Positions 44,520 to 53,867 of a DNA stretch of 64,000 nucleotides are shown in pieces (position 1 is the stretch's first letter; every line of letters begins with the position of its first letter). Both the position numbers and the translations under genes were made by a program. A model generated the notes under the pieces. The model had not been told where the DNA came from, did not search any database, and was given only the letters and a program-made list of their open reading frames with translations. Source of the DNA: Arenimonas donghaensis DSM 18148 = HO3-R19 (GTDB lineage Bacteria > Pseudomonadota > Gammaproteobacteria > Xanthomonadales > Xanthomonadaceae); NCBI RefSeq assembly GCF_000743535.1, contig NZ_AVCJ01000012.1, forward strand, positions 186,001 through 250,000. The letters are read 5' to 3'.

Positions 44520-46778
44520 ATGAACGAAATCCCCAGCCCAGGTACCGCCCGTCCAGGCAGCCCGACGTCCCCGAAGGACCTCGTGTCGGCGATGCGCCGT
44601 CGCAGCACCGAACACCTCCAGGCCGTGCTGGCGCGGGTCTTTGCACGTGCCGACGACTGGCTGTTCGACCTGGCGAAGAAGGACGGGGTGCCCGATGGTT
44701 CGCCCTACCTGTTCGCGATGCGGGCGCTGCGTACGTCGCGCGCGCCGCTTGAGCGGGGATTCCGGGACTACCTGGACAAGGGCTTTTCCTCCTTCGAAAC
44801 CCGGACCGCGCCGCGCGCGCCGTCGGAAGACGACGGCCTGGCCGAACTGACCCTGCTGCCCGAGAGCGAACTCGAGCAGCAGCTGGCCACCAACCTCACC
44901 GCCGAGGCAATCACCCGCATCCACGGCAACCAGCTCGACGAGCTGGCCGGTCGCCTGGCCCGCATGGTCGGCGTGGCCAAGCTCGAAGCCGACCAGAACC
45001 CGCTCAGCGCGCACGCCCTGGCCGGTGCCATCGGCGCCGCCCACGGTGGCATCGAGCTGCCTGACGACGTGCGCATGGTGCTGTTCAAGTATTACGAGCG
45101 CGAGCTCATCCACGACCTGCGCGACCTGCTCACCGACCTCAATGCCCGCCTCGAGGCCGCGGGTTTCCGCGCCGACCAGGGCGCGGCCAAGCCGGCCCAG
45201 CGTGCCAAGCCCCGGCCCGACTACGTGCCGCCGGCGACCGCCGACGGTTACGCCCCGGCGGCGTCCGACTACCTGTCCTCCGGCCAGGGCGGTGGTGGCG
45301 AGGCCCCGGCGGGCGAAGACCGCGCGGTTTTCGAAGCGCTGCAGCAGCTGCTGCATGCCTGGCGCCCGGCCCAGCCGCCGGGTGGCCGTCAGCCCGGCCG
45401 CCCCGGCCAGCGACCGCTGCAGTCGAATGAAATGATGTCGCTGCTGTCGCTCATGCAGCCCAGCGTGCCGCAGGCCGTCCACGAAGCCCTGGACCGGCCC
45501 GAGGCCTCCCTGGCTGCGTTGCTCAAGAACGAGCTGCTCAGCGGCGCCAGCCGCATCGGCCTGCCGCCCGAAGACGTCAGCATCAGCCGGGACGACGAAG
45601 ACGCCGTCGACCTGGTCGGCATGCTCTTTGACGTGATGTTCGACGAGCGTGACTTCGAGCAGTCCGCCCGCACGCTCATCTCGCGCCTGGTCGTGCCTTT
45701 CGTGAAGGCCGCGGTCATGGACCGCCGGCTGTTCCTCTACAAGACCCACCCGGCCCGTCGTTTGCTCAACTCGCTGGCCGAAGCCGTCGAGGGCAACCGG
45801 GGCGAGGGCCCGCAGGAGCGCGAGCTGCTGCAGAAAGCCGAAAACACCGTCGACCGCTTGATCGCCGAGTTCAATGAAGACCTGGCCATCTTCGAGACGC
45901 TGGAACAGGAACTGCGCCAGTTCCTGGAACAGCACCGTCGCCGGGTCGAGCTGGCCGAGCGCCGCGCCGCCGAGGCCCAGCGTGGCCAGGAGCGCCTGGA
46001 ACAGGCCCGCGACCTGGCCAAGGTCGAACTCGAGCAACGCACCCGCGGCCTGGAGCCGACCCCGGCGATGCGCGACTTCCTCGAGCGCAACTGGACCCAC
46101 CACCTGTCGATGATCGCGCTGCGCGAGGGCCCCGACAGTGGCTCCTGGCAGAACGCCCTGACCGTCGCCGACCGCCTGCTGGCCCTGCTGCCCAAGCCGG
46201 GCGATGCGGTCGAAGCCATCGGCCCGTCGGTGCAGGCCATGCGCGAACCGATCGAAACCGTGCTGGCCAGCTCCGGCATCATCGGCGAGGCGGCCCAGGA
46301 CGTGATGCACGGGCTTTCCGACAGTCTCGAGCGCCGCGCCCGTGGCCAGGCCCCGGCCAAGGTCGAGGTGCCGGTCGAACCGCCGGCGGACGACAAGGTC
46401 GTGCAGATGCCCGACCGGCGTTCGGCCGTGCAGGCCGCGCTGGCCGACCTCAAGCCCAAGCTTGAGGTCGTCGGCGGCAAGGCCGAGATCGAGGTCAACG
46501 ACAGCGATGTCGAGCAGATGCGCCAGCTCAAGGTCGGCACCTGGATCCACATCGCCGGCGAAGACGGCAAGCACCATCCGGTCAAGCTGTCCTGGGTCAG
46601 CCCGATTTCCTCGCGCCTGATGTTCGTCAACCGCCGCGGTGTCCGCGTGCTGGTGGCGTCGGTCGAGGAACTGGCCGCCATGAAGCAGCAAGGCAACCTC
46701 CTGGTCCGGGAGCAGGAACAGGTCTTCGACCAGGTCCTGCACCGCGTCATGGGCAAGCTGCGCGAAGACCTGGGCTGA
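44520..46778 (+). CDS. DUF1631 family protein
   Basis: The product is 752 aa from ATG 44520. The whole length matches the DUF1631 family of gammaproteobacteria, known mostly as large cytoplasmic proteins. N-terminal helical domain (about 20-230), a Pro/Gly-rich linker (about 230-300), a helical domain with RLVVPFVKAAVMDRRLFLYKTHPARRLLN (about 395-430), a coiled coil (about 460-515) and a C-terminal PilZ-like beta barrel (about 660-752) with HPVKLSWVSPISSRLMFVNRRG. Function is not settled; a link to cyclic di-GMP would be in line with the PilZ-like end. Confidence 0.88.
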   Translation: MNEIPSPGTARPGSPTSPKDLVSAMRRRSTEHLQAVLARVFARADDWLFDLAKKDGVPDGSPYLFAMRALRTSRAPLERGFRDYLDKGFSSFETRTAPRAPSEDDGLAELTLLPESELEQQLATNLTAEAITRIHGNQLDELAGRLARMVGVAKLEADQNPLSAHALAGAIGAAHGGIELPDDVRMVLFKYYERELIHDLRDLLTDLNARLEAAGFRADQGAAKPAQRAKPRPDYVPPATADGYAPAASDYLSSGQGGGGEAPAGEDRAVFEALQQLLHAWRPAQPPGGRQPGRPGQRPLQSNEMMSLLSLMQPSVPQAVHEALDRPEASLAALLKNELLSGASRIGLPPEDVSISRDDEDAVDLVGMLFDVMFDERDFEQSARTLISRLVVPFVKAAVMDRRLFLYKTHPARRLLNSLAEAVEGNRGEGPQERELLQKAENTVDRLIAEFNEDLAIFETLEQELRQFLEQHRRRVELAERRAAEAQRGQERLEQARDLAKVELEQRTRGLEPTPAMRDFLERNWTHHLSMIALREGPDSGSWQNALTVADRLLALLPKPGDAVEAIGPSVQAMREPIETVLASSGIIGEAAQDVMHGLSDSLERRARGQAPAKVEVPVEPPADDKVVQMPDRRSAVQAALADLKPKLEVVGGKAEIEVNDSDVEQMRQLKVGTWIHIAGEDGKHHPVKLSWVSPISSRLMFVNRRGVRVLVASVEELAAMKQQGNLLVREQEQVFDQVLHRVMGKLREDLG

Positions 46779-46842
46779 GCCCTGCCGCGTCCACGGCGGT
46801 TTCCGGTAGCATCAATGCCGGACATCCCCGGGAGTGGCCTGC

Positions 46843-47943
46843 ATGTCGGCCTGCATCGTCTTCATCCGTGAAACCGCGCCGGGCGAACGGCGCGTTGCCC
46901 TGACGCCGGAAACCACCCGCAAGCTCACCGGCCTGGGCGCCCGGGTACTGATCGAACGCGGCGCCGGCGCGCCGGCCTTCTTCCCCGACGCCGCCTATGC
47001 CGGTGCCGATTTCAGCGACGACGCCGATGCCGCGCTTGCCGCGGCCGACGTATTGGTTTGCGTGCAGCCGCCCTCGGATGACCGCCTGGCCCGCCTCAAA
47101 CCCGGCGCCCTGTTGGTCGGCCTGTTGGCGCCGCACGCCGACCCGGGACGGGTGCAGGCCATCGTCGACGCGAAGCTGACCGCTTTCCCGCTGGAAAAAT
47201 TACCGCGCACGACCCGGGCCCAGGCCATGGACGTGCTGTCCTCGCAGGCCGGCATGGCCGGCTACAAGGCCGTGTTGCTGGCCGCGCAGCTGGCACCGCG
47301 TTATTTCCCCATGCTCACCACCGCCGCCGGCACGATCCGCCCGTCCCGGGTGCTGGTGGTCGGCGCCGGCGTCGCCGGCCTGCAGGCCATCGCCACGGCG
47401 CGGCGGCTGGGGGCGCAGGTGGAAGGCTTCGACGTGCGCCCCGAGACCCGCGAGCAGATCGAATCCCTGGGCGGCAAGTTCCTGGACCTGGGCGTCAGCG
47501 CCGCCGGCGAAGGCGGTTATGCCCGTGAACTCACCGCCGAGGAACGGGCCGAACAGCAGCGCCGCCTGGGTGAACACCTCAAGAGCGTCGACGTCGTGGT
47601 CACCACCGCCGCGGTGCCCGGCCGCCCGGCCCCCCGGATCATCAGCGCGGCCATGGTGTCGGGCATGAAGCCAGGCAGCGTGGTCGTCGACCTCGCGGCC
47701 GAAACCGGCGGCAACTGCGAACTCACCCGGCCCGGCGAAACCTTCGTGCAAGACGGCGTCACCTTCGCCGGCCCGCTGAACCTGGCGAGCCAGGGCGCGA
47801 TGCACGCCAGCGAAATGTACGCGCGCAACGTCTACAACTTCCTGGCGCTTTCGCTCAAGGACGGGGCGCTGGCGCTGGACTGGGACGACGAGTTGATCGC
47901 CCGCACCTGCCTGGCCCACGACGGCGCACGCCGCGACGGCTGA
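46843..47943 (+). CDS. pntAA: NAD(P) transhydrogenase alpha subunit, soluble part (PntAA)
   Basis: The product is 366 aa from ATG 46843 (a GTG at 46834 is an alternative). It has ETAPGERRVALTPET, LDVLSSQAGMAGYKAV, the NAD-binding VVGAGVAGLQAIATARRLGAQVEGFDVRPE and AMVSGMKPGSVVVDLAAETGGN. It is domain I of the proton-translocating transhydrogenase, encoded separately from the membrane part. Its partners pntAb and pntB lie 1.6 kb downstream behind three genes of opposite direction. Confidence 0.95.
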   Translation: MSACIVFIRETAPGERRVALTPETTRKLTGLGARVLIERGAGAPAFFPDAAYAGADFSDDADAALAAADVLVCVQPPSDDRLARLKPGALLVGLLAPHADPGRVQAIVDAKLTAFPLEKLPRTTRAQAMDVLSSQAGMAGYKAVLLAAQLAPRYFPMLTTAAGTIRPSRVLVVGAGVAGLQAIATARRLGAQVEGFDVRPETREQIESLGGKFLDLGVSAAGEGGYARELTAEERAEQQRRLGEHLKSVDVVVTTAAVPGRPAPRIISAAMVSGMKPGSVVVDLAAETGGNCELTRPGETFVQDGVTFAGPLNLASQGAMHASEMYARNVYNFLALSLKDGALALDWDDELIARTCLAHDGARRDG

Positions 47944-48483
47944 TCAGTCGGCTTTCGCATCCGGCGCCGGCGAAATGCCCGGCCCACCGGTCTCCAGCCA
48001 GGCGCGACGTTGCTCCGGATCCAGTGATCGCCATTTGTCGGCCAGCGCCTGGCGCTCTTCGGCCGGCAGGCCCCGCATGACCCGCATCGCTTCGCGCATC
48101 TGCTGGCGCTGCGCCGGCGACAGGTCGCGGTAGTTGCGCATGCCCTTGCGGATGCGTTCGCGCTGTTCGGGCGACATGGCCTCCCAGCGCGCGCGGCGCT
48201 GCGCGTGCTCCAGGGCCTGTACGCGCCGGGAGGCGGGCAGGGTGTCCCACTCGTCCTTGAGCCGCACGAGCAGCTTCTGCTGCTCAGGCGTCAGTTCGTC
48301 CCAGTCCGGGACGACCACGCCTTCGGGGACCTGCATGGGCCCGTGCGGCGGGTGACCGTGGCGGTGGTCCCCGCGCCGGCCGTCGCCGTCCCCGGCGCTG
48401 GCGGGAAACGCGATCACCAGGGCCAGCGCCAGGACGCAGGCGTGGAGCAGCCGACGCGGCAGGGTGTTGCGGCCCGGTGTCAT
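47944..48483 (-). CDS. DUF3106 secreted protein
   Basis: The product is 179 aa. A signal peptide (about 1-30) is followed by a His/Gly-rich stretch and the repeats of DUF3106: WDELTPEQQKLLVRLKDEWDTL, WEAMSPEQRERIRKGMRNY, RDLSPAQRQQMREAMRVMR and WRSLDPEQRRAW, each a helix of the P/S-x-x-Q-R type. Its role is unknown; in relatives it is encoded beside a sigma factor and a DUF3619 protein, as here. Confidence 0.85.
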   Translation of the reverse strand: MTPGRNTLPRRLLHACVLALALVIAFPASAGDGDGRRGDHRHGHPPHGPMQVPEGVVVPDWDELTPEQQKLLVRLKDEWDTLPASRRVQALEHAQRRARWEAMSPEQRERIRKGMRNYRDLSPAQRQQMREAMRVMRGLPAEERQALADKWRSLDPEQRRAWLETGGPGISPAPDAKAD

Positions 48484-48830
48484 TGCGGCTCCCCGCGCGA
48501 GGCCACCGGTGCTTCGGCCAGCCAGGCGTAGAGTTCGGCGTCTTCGGCCATCACCAGGGCTTCGACTTCATCGCTGGCCAGCGTTCCGGCGACCGGCGAG
48601 CCCGGGTCCAGGCGCGCCGGCAGCCACCAGGCCAGGCCCAGGGCCATGACGCTGGCGGCGACGGCACCGGCCGGCCACAGCAGGCGGCCGTGCCGGGCCG
48701 GTACCGGCCGCAGCGCCGCTTCGCGGGCCCGGCGCAGGCGGAAAACCATGCCCTGGTCCAGGCGCTCGCTGGCGCGTGCGAACAGGTCGCGGGCCCGGTC
48801 AAGGGTGGGGTCGGGGCGGCTCATCGCCAT
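48480..48830 (-). CDS. DUF3619-like membrane protein, probable anti-sigma partner
   Basis: The product is 116 aa with one membrane helix at about 52-70 (WPAGAVAASVMALGLAWWLP) and a cytoplasmic N-terminal half rich in Arg. It overlaps both the sigma factor gene (10 bases) and the DUF3106 gene (4 bases). The position and topology fit an anti-sigma factor, but no zinc-binding ASD motif is seen. Confidence 0.7.
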   Translation of the reverse strand: MAMSRPDPTLDRARDLFARASERLDQGMVFRLRRAREAALRPVPARHGRLLWPAGAVAASVMALGLAWWLPARLDPGSPVAGTLASDEVEALVMAEDAELYAWLAEAPVASRGEPQ

Positions 48831-49369
48831 TCCTCCAGGTGGGTGCGCAGGGCGGACATCGCCCGCGACAGGTGGGTTTTCACGGAGCCTTCGGAACAGC
48901 CCATGGCCGACGCCGTGTCGGCCACGTCCAGTCCCTGCAGCTCACGCAGCAGGTAGGCCTCGCGCTGGCGCCGGGGCAGGCGGCGCACGGCGCGCCCCAG
49001 GGCGGCCCAGGCGGCGCCGTCGGCGTGGCGGCGGGCCGGGTCTTCGTCCGGGTCGGGCAGCATCTCGAGCGGGTCTTCGCGGCTGTCCTCGTCCCGGCCC
49101 AGGACCGCCATGAACTTGCGGCGCACGCCGTTGCGACGGTGCCGGTCGGTGATCTGGCGGCGCAGGATGGCCCAGAACAAGGGCGTCCACTCGGCGGCAG
49201 GGCGGTGCTGGTAGCCCACGAGCTTGATCATGGCGTCCTGTACGGCATCCAGCGCGTCCTCGCGGTGTCCCAGCGCCAGCTCGGCCATGCGCAGCCCACG
49301 GCGCTCGACCGACGCCAGGAAGGCGTCGAGGCTGGGGCTTTCGGCGGCGGGGGCGGCGTCGAAGGGCAT
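48821..49369 (-). CDS. ECF-type RNA polymerase sigma factor
   Basis: The product is 182 aa from ATG 49369. Region 2 has RMAELALGHREDALDAVQDAMIKLV and region 4 has LPRRQREAYLLRELQGLDVADTASAMGCSEGSVKTHLSRAMSAL split here by description of its two helices. It should direct RNA polymerase to a small regulon together with the DUF3619 protein. The module is inserted against the direction of the pnt genes. Confidence 0.9.
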   Translation of the reverse strand: MPFDAAPAAESPSLDAFLASVERRGLRMAELALGHREDALDAVQDAMIKLVGYQHRPAAEWTPLFWAILRRQITDRHRRNGVRRKFMAVLGRDEDSREDPLEMLPDPDEDPARRHADGAAWAALGRAVRRLPRRQREAYLLRELQGLDVADTASAMGCSEGSVKTHLSRAMSALRTHLEEWR

Positions 49370-49510
49370 CACGGGCGGGCGGCGGTACCGGGCATGTGGC
49401 CTTATAACGCATCGCCGGCCCGCGGGTTGACCGGCGGCGGCCCCGGCGCTGGCCGGCATTCAAGCAGCGGTTATGATGCCCGGGCGAGCGCCTTCGCACG
49501 GGGAGGGGAC

Positions 49511-49804
49511 ATGGACGGTTTCGTCGCGCTGTACATCTTCATGCTGGCGGCCTTCACGGGCTACGAGATCATCGGCCGGGTGCCGGTGATCCTGCACACG
49601 CCGCTGATGTCGGGTTCGAATTTCGTGCACGGCATCGTGCTGGTGGGCGCGATGGTGGTGCTGGGCCACGCCGACACCACCGCCGGGAAGATCATCGGGT
49701 TCCTGGCGGTGCTGATGGGCGCCGGCAACGCCGCGGGTGGCTACGTGGTCACCGAGCGCATGCTCGAGATGTTCAAGTCCAGCAAGAAGGGAGACGGCGC
49801 ATGA
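49511..49804 (+). CDS. pntAb: NAD(P) transhydrogenase alpha-2 subunit (PntAb)
   Basis: The product is 97 aa from ATG 49511 with a GGGAGGGG ribosome-binding site. It has three to four membrane helices with YIFMLAAFTGYEIIGRVP, LHTPLMSGSNFVHGIVLVGAM and GFLAVLMGAGNAAGGYVVTERML, the membrane part of the alpha subunit. It overlaps pntB (ATGA at 49801-49804). Confidence 0.95.
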   Translation: MDGFVALYIFMLAAFTGYEIIGRVPVILHTPLMSGSNFVHGIVLVGAMVVLGHADTTAGKIIGFLAVLMGAGNAAGGYVVTERMLEMFKSSKKGDGA

Positions 49805-51189
49805 GCTGGCTGCCGCTGCTGGTGAAGGCCAGTTATTTCGCCGCCGCCCTGCTGTTCATCCTGGGCATCAAGCGCATGTCGTCGCCGGTGACGGCGCGCA
49901 GCGGCATCCGCTGGGCCGGCGTGGGCATGCTGATCGCGACCCTGGCGACCTTCGCGACCCCGGGCCTGCACAACATGCCGCTGATCCTGGCGGCGGTGGT
50001 GCTGGGCACGGCGGTGGCCTGGTGGTCGGGCAAGCGCGTGGCGATGACCGACATGCCGCAGATGGTGGCGCTGTACAACGGCCTGGGCGGTGGTTCGGCG
50101 GCGGCGATCGGCGCGGTCGAGCTGCTGCGTTATTCGGACCTGGGCGTGGCGCCGTCGCAGACGGTGCTGGTGCTGGCGGTGGCCGGCGCCCTGATCGGCT
50201 CGATTGCGCTCACCGGTTCGGTGATCGCCTGGGCCAAGCTCGACGGCCGGCTGGACAAGCGCTTCACCTTCCCGGGCCAGCAGGCCTTCAACGCGCTGGT
50301 GTTCCTGGCGGCAGTGGGCCTGGGCGTGTTCACGGTGCTGGGCCTGCAGCAACCGGTGATCATCGGCTTCTTCGTGGCGGCGCTGGCGGTCGGCATCCTG
50401 ATGACGCTGCCGATCGGTGGCGCCGACATGCCGGTGGTGATTTCGCTCTACAACGCGCTCACCGGCCTGGCCGTGGCCTTCGAGGGTTACGTGCTGCAAA
50501 ACGAGGCCTTGATCATCGCCGGCATGGTGGTGGGCGCGGCAGGCACGATGCTGACCCAGCTGATGGCGAAGGCGATGAACCGTTCGATCGCGAGCGTGCT
50601 CTTCGGCAGCTTTGGCGCGACGGGCGAGGCGAAGGAAATCGCCGGCGCGCAAAAGCCCATCGAAGCGGGCGACGTGGCGGCGATGATGGCCTACGCCGAG
50701 CGCGTGGTGATCGTGCCGGGTTACGGCATGGCGGTGGCGCAGGCCCAGCACAAGGTCTGGGAGCTGACCCAGGCGCTGATCAAGCGCGGGGTGAAGGTGA
50801 AGTTCGCGATCCACCCGGTGGCGGGCCGCATGCCCGGGCACATGAACGTGCTGCTGGCCGAGGCGGGCGTGCCTTACGACCTGATCGCCGACATGGACGA
50901 CATCAACCCGGAATTCCCGACGACGGATGTGTCGCTGGTGATCGGCGCGAACGACGTGGTGAACCCGGTGGCGAAGACGGACCCCTCGTCGCCGATCTAC
51001 GGGATGCCGATCCTGGACGTGTCGCTGTCGAAGAACACGATCGTGATCAAGCGCGGCAAGGGCACGGGTTTCGCCGGCATCGAGAACGCGCTCTTCTACG
51101 CCGACAACACCCGCATGCTCTACGGCGACGGCGCCGCCGCGGTGGCCGGGCTCATCGCCGAACTCAAGTCCGTCGACGGCGGCCACTGA
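49801..51189 (+). CDS. pntB: NAD(P) transhydrogenase beta subunit (PntB)
   Basis: The product is 462 aa. The N-terminal half is a membrane bundle (about 5-260) with GLGGGSAAAIG and PIGGADMPVVISLYNALTGLAVAFEG; the C-terminal NADP-binding domain has VPGYGMAVAQAQHKVWEL, HPVAGRMPGHMNVLLAEA, DINPEFPTTDVSLVIGANDVVNP and KRGKGTGFAGIEN. With PntAA and PntAb it uses the proton gradient to make NADPH. Confidence 0.97.
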   Translation: MSWLPLLVKASYFAAALLFILGIKRMSSPVTARSGIRWAGVGMLIATLATFATPGLHNMPLILAAVVLGTAVAWWSGKRVAMTDMPQMVALYNGLGGGSAAAIGAVELLRYSDLGVAPSQTVLVLAVAGALIGSIALTGSVIAWAKLDGRLDKRFTFPGQQAFNALVFLAAVGLGVFTVLGLQQPVIIGFFVAALAVGILMTLPIGGADMPVVISLYNALTGLAVAFEGYVLQNEALIIAGMVVGAAGTMLTQLMAKAMNRSIASVLFGSFGATGEAKEIAGAQKPIEAGDVAAMMAYAERVVIVPGYGMAVAQAQHKVWELTQALIKRGVKVKFAIHPVAGRMPGHMNVLLAEAGVPYDLIADMDDINPEFPTTDVSLVIGANDVVNPVAKTDPSSPIYGMPILDVSLSKNTIVIKRGKGTGFAGIENALFYADNTRMLYGDGAAAVAGLIAELKSVDGGH

Positions 51190-51190
51190 T

Positions 51191-51214
51191 CCGCCCTCCC
51201 ACGCGGGAGGGCGG
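51191..51214. terminator. Bidirectional hairpin between pntB and suhB
   Basis: A perfect 10-bp stem, CCGCCCTCCC / GGGAGGGCGG, with an ACGC loop begins 2 bases after the pntB stop and ends 12 bases before the suhB stop. It lacks a T tract but its place between convergent genes suggests termination in both directions. Confidence 0.6.
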
Positions 51215-51225
51215 GAGTAGCGGGG

Positions 51226-52032
51226 TCAGACGGAGAAAGCGGCCGCGTAGTTGGTCGAGTAGACGACCTTTTGCAGGGCTTCGGAGATCTTCAGGTTGCC
51301 CGCGATGATCTGGCCCGAGTCGATCAGCTTGTCGCCGCGGCCGTGGAAATCGCAGACCCGGCCGCCGGCTTCGCGCACCAGCAGCAGGCCGGCCGCAATG
51401 TCCCAGGGCTTCACGCCCGCCTCGAAATAGGCGTCGGCGCGACCGCAGGCCACGTAGGCCAGGTCCAGCGCCGCCGAGCCCGTGCGCCGGATGTCCTCGG
51501 CTTCGGACAGCATCGTCCGGATCGTGTCCAGCTGCGGCGCCAGGCGCTGGCGCTCGCGCGGCGGGAAGCCGGTCACCAGCATGGCGCCCTTGAGGTCCTT
51601 GCGTTCGGCGACGCGGATCTTCTTGTCGTTGAGCAGGGCGCCCGCGCCCTTCGACGCCGTGAACAGCTCGTTGCGCATCGGGTCGAAGACCACGCCGTGC
51701 ACCGGCTCGCCGTTCTCGACCTGGGCGATGGACACGCAAAAGTGCGGCCAGCCGCGCAGGTAGTTGGAGGTGCCATCCAGCGGGTCGATGACGAACGTCG
51801 AGCGGCCCTTGCCCATCGCGCCGGACTCCTCGCCCAGCATGGCCGCGTCGGGGAACGCCCGCCGCAGCTCGCGTATGATCACGGCCTCGGCTTCGGCGTC
51901 GACCTCGCTCGCGTAGTCGAGCTTCGACTTCTCGAAGACGTTGAGGGCGTCGAGCTTGCCCATGTGGCGCAAGATCAGGTTACCGGCCGATCGGGCGGCC
52001 TTGACCATGACGTTGACGACAGGTTTCTGCAT
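51226..52032 (-). CDS. suhB: Inositol-1-monophosphatase SuhB
   Basis: The product is 268 aa from ATG 52032 ([18 protein letters not shown]). Metal-binding motifs: LGEESG (Glu), [23 protein letters not shown] and [17 protein letters not shown]. The start fits SuhB of E. coli, which also joins RNA polymerase antitermination at rRNA operons. It is divergent from trmJ, a common arrangement. Confidence 0.95.
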   Translation of the reverse strand: MQKPVVNVMVKAARSAGNLILRHMGKLDALNVFEKSKLDYASEVDAEAEAVIIRELRRAFPDAAMLGEESGAMGKGRSTFVIDPLDGTSNYLRGWPHFCVSIAQVENGEPVHGVVFDPMRNELFTASKGAGALLNDKKIRVAERKDLKGAMLVTGFPPRERQRLAPQLDTIRTMLSEAEDIRRTGSAALDLAYVACGRADAYFEAGVKPWDIAAGLLLVREAGGRVCDFHGRGDKLIDSGQIIAGNLKISEALQKVVYSTNYAAAFSV

Positions 52033-52109
52033 ATTCCCGTCCGAAAAACCGCTGGATTGTGTGAAGAACAAGGGGCCGGTCCGTGCCGGCGCCGCGCAAG
52101 GATAACAGG

Positions 52110-52874
52110 TTGGCCAACGAAAATATCCGCATCGTCCTCGTCGGCACGCAGCATCCGGGCAACATTGGATCCGCTGCCCGGGCCATGAAGACCATGGGCT
52201 TGTCGGCCCTGCACCTGGTCTCGCCCGAGCGCTTCCCCGACCCCGAGGCGGTCACCCTGGCCGCCGGTGCCGGTGACCTGCTGGACGCCGCGCAGGTGCA
52301 TACGGACCTGGTCCAGGCGCTGGCCGGCTGCCGTTTCGTGGTCGGCACCAGTGCCCGCCGCCGGACCGTGCCGCTGCCCGAGCTGAGCCCCCGGGACGCC
52401 GCCCGGCAGCTCGCCCAGGCCGCCGCCGACGGTCCCGTGGCCCTGCTGTTCGGGCGCGAGCGCACCGGCCTGGAAAACGACGAACTCCAGCGCTGCCACG
52501 CTTCGGTCTGCATTCCGACCGACCCCGGCTTTGCCTCGCTCAACCTGGCCGCGGCCGTGCAGGTGCTGTCCTACGAGCTGCGCCTGGCCGCGCTGGAGGC
52601 CTCGGGCGGGCAGTTGCCCGTGGCCCGGCCCATGCCCGCCCCGGATACCGAGCCCCCGGCCACCGCCGACGAGCTCGAGCGCCTGTTCGGGCACCTGGCC
52701 GAGGCCCTGGACGACATCGATTTCCACAAGGGGCGGCCGCCGGACATGGTGATGGCCCGGCTTCGGCGCCTCTACCTGCGGGCCGGGCTGGACAGTCGCG
52801 AGGTGAAGATCCTGCGCGGCATCCTTTCCGAGGCCCAGCGCATGGCCCGGCTGGCCGGCTACGGACAAGCCTAG
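52110..52874 (+). CDS. trmJ: tRNA (cytidine/uridine-2'-O)-methyltransferase TrmJ
   Basis: The product is 254 aa from TTG 52110, preferred over the GTG at 52083 because AAGGATAACAGG lies directly before it and because the [28 protein letters not shown] start then has the usual length. SPOUT-fold motifs: [23 protein letters not shown] and [23 protein letters not shown]. It methylates position 32 in several tRNAs. Confidence 0.94.
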   Translation: MANENIRIVLVGTQHPGNIGSAARAMKTMGLSALHLVSPERFPDPEAVTLAAGAGDLLDAAQVHTDLVQALAGCRFVVGTSARRRTVPLPELSPRDAARQLAQAAADGPVALLFGRERTGLENDELQRCHASVCIPTDPGFASLNLAAAVQVLSYELRLAALEASGGQLPVARPMPAPDTEPPATADELERLFGHLAEALDDIDFHKGRPPDMVMARLRRLYLRAGLDSREVKILRGILSEAQRMARLAGYGQA

Positions 52875-52934
52875 CGTCGCCGCGCCCGGGCGAATACAGT
52901 AGGACAGCCCGAACACGAGTGCGACGAGAACCTA

Positions 52935-53867
52935 GTGACGCCCCGCAACCCCAGTGTTATCCCCGGTGGTCTGGTGCGGCTGGCCGTGCTTCTCCTGTTG
53001 GCGTTGTCCGGGCTGGCCCAGGCCAACGACGGGGTGCTGGTGCTGGGGCGCATCAGCGACGACCCGCGTCGCCACTACGAACAGCTCAAACCCCTGCTCG
53101 ATTACGTCGTGCCGCGGATGAAGGACGTCGGCATCACCGAAGGCCGGGTCCTGATGGCGCGCGACCCGCAGCAGATGATGAGCTACCTGCGTCGCGGCAA
53201 GGTCGATTGGGTCACCGAAACTCCTGGCACGGCCCTGCTGTTGGCCGATCGCGCCAGCGCCCGGCCGCTGCTGCTGACCGAGCGCAGCGGCTCGCGCGAG
53301 TACCGCAGCGTCATCTTCACCCACCGCGACAGCGGCATCACCGACCTGTCCCAGCTGCGCGGGCACACCATCGCCTTCCAGTCGCCGTCGTCCACCAGCG
53401 CCTACCTGGTGCCGGCGATGGTGCTGCTCGACCGCGACCTGCCGATGGCCCTGATGGTCTCGCCGCTCGACGAAGCCGATCCGGATTCCGTCGGCTACGT
53501 CTTCGCCAATACCGACGCCAACCTGGGCGCCTGGGTGCACAAGCGCCTGGTCGATGCGGGTGGATTCAGCGACCAGGACTGGGAATCGCTGCAACGGGTC
53601 TCCGAAGCCTTCCGGCGCGACCTCGTGATCATCCACACCACCGGTCCGGTGCCGCGCGCGATGGAGCTGGTCAGCGAAGACATGGACCCGAAGGTCGCGG
53701 CCCGGCTCAGGGAAGTGCTGCTGGGCGCCGCCGAAGACCCGCAGGCGCGCGACGCGCTGCGTCAGTTCTTCCGCACCACCGGATTTTACGAGGCCGATGC
53801 CGAAACCCGGCGCTCGCTCGATGAATTGCGGCGCGGCGCCCGCGTCGTGCGCGAGGCCCTCGAGTGA
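52935..53867 (+). CDS. PhnD-like periplasmic substrate-binding protein
   Basis: The product is 310 aa from GTG 52935. A signal peptide (about 1-31) is followed by a type 2 periplasmic-binding fold of the phosphate/phosphonate (PhnD) type: RVLMARDPQQMMSYLRRGKVDWVTETPG, VIFTHRDSGITDLSQLRGHTIAFQSPSSTS and VPAMVLL. No transporter genes lie nearby; the downstream gene starts at the stop codon (GTGA) and encodes a GGDEF-EAL protein, so it is likely the sensor for that enzyme. Confidence 0.88.
   Translation: MTPRNPSVIPGGLVRLAVLLLLALSGLAQANDGVLVLGRISDDPRRHYEQLKPLLDYVVPRMKDVGITEGRVLMARDPQQMMSYLRRGKVDWVTETPGTALLLADRASARPLLLTERSGSREYRSVIFTHRDSGITDLSQLRGHTIAFQSPSSTSAYLVPAMVLLDRDLPMALMVSPLDEADPDSVGYVFANTDANLGAWVHKRLVDAGGFSDQDWESLQRVSEAFRRDLVIIHTTGPVPRAMELVSEDMDPKVAARLREVLLGAAEDPQARDALRQFFRTTGFYEADAETRRSLDELRRGARVVREALE

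Noticed and set aside
44484-46742. Long minus-strand frame opposite the DUF1631 gene.
   Set aside because: The plus-strand product matches a known family over its full length; the minus frame is a compositional shadow.
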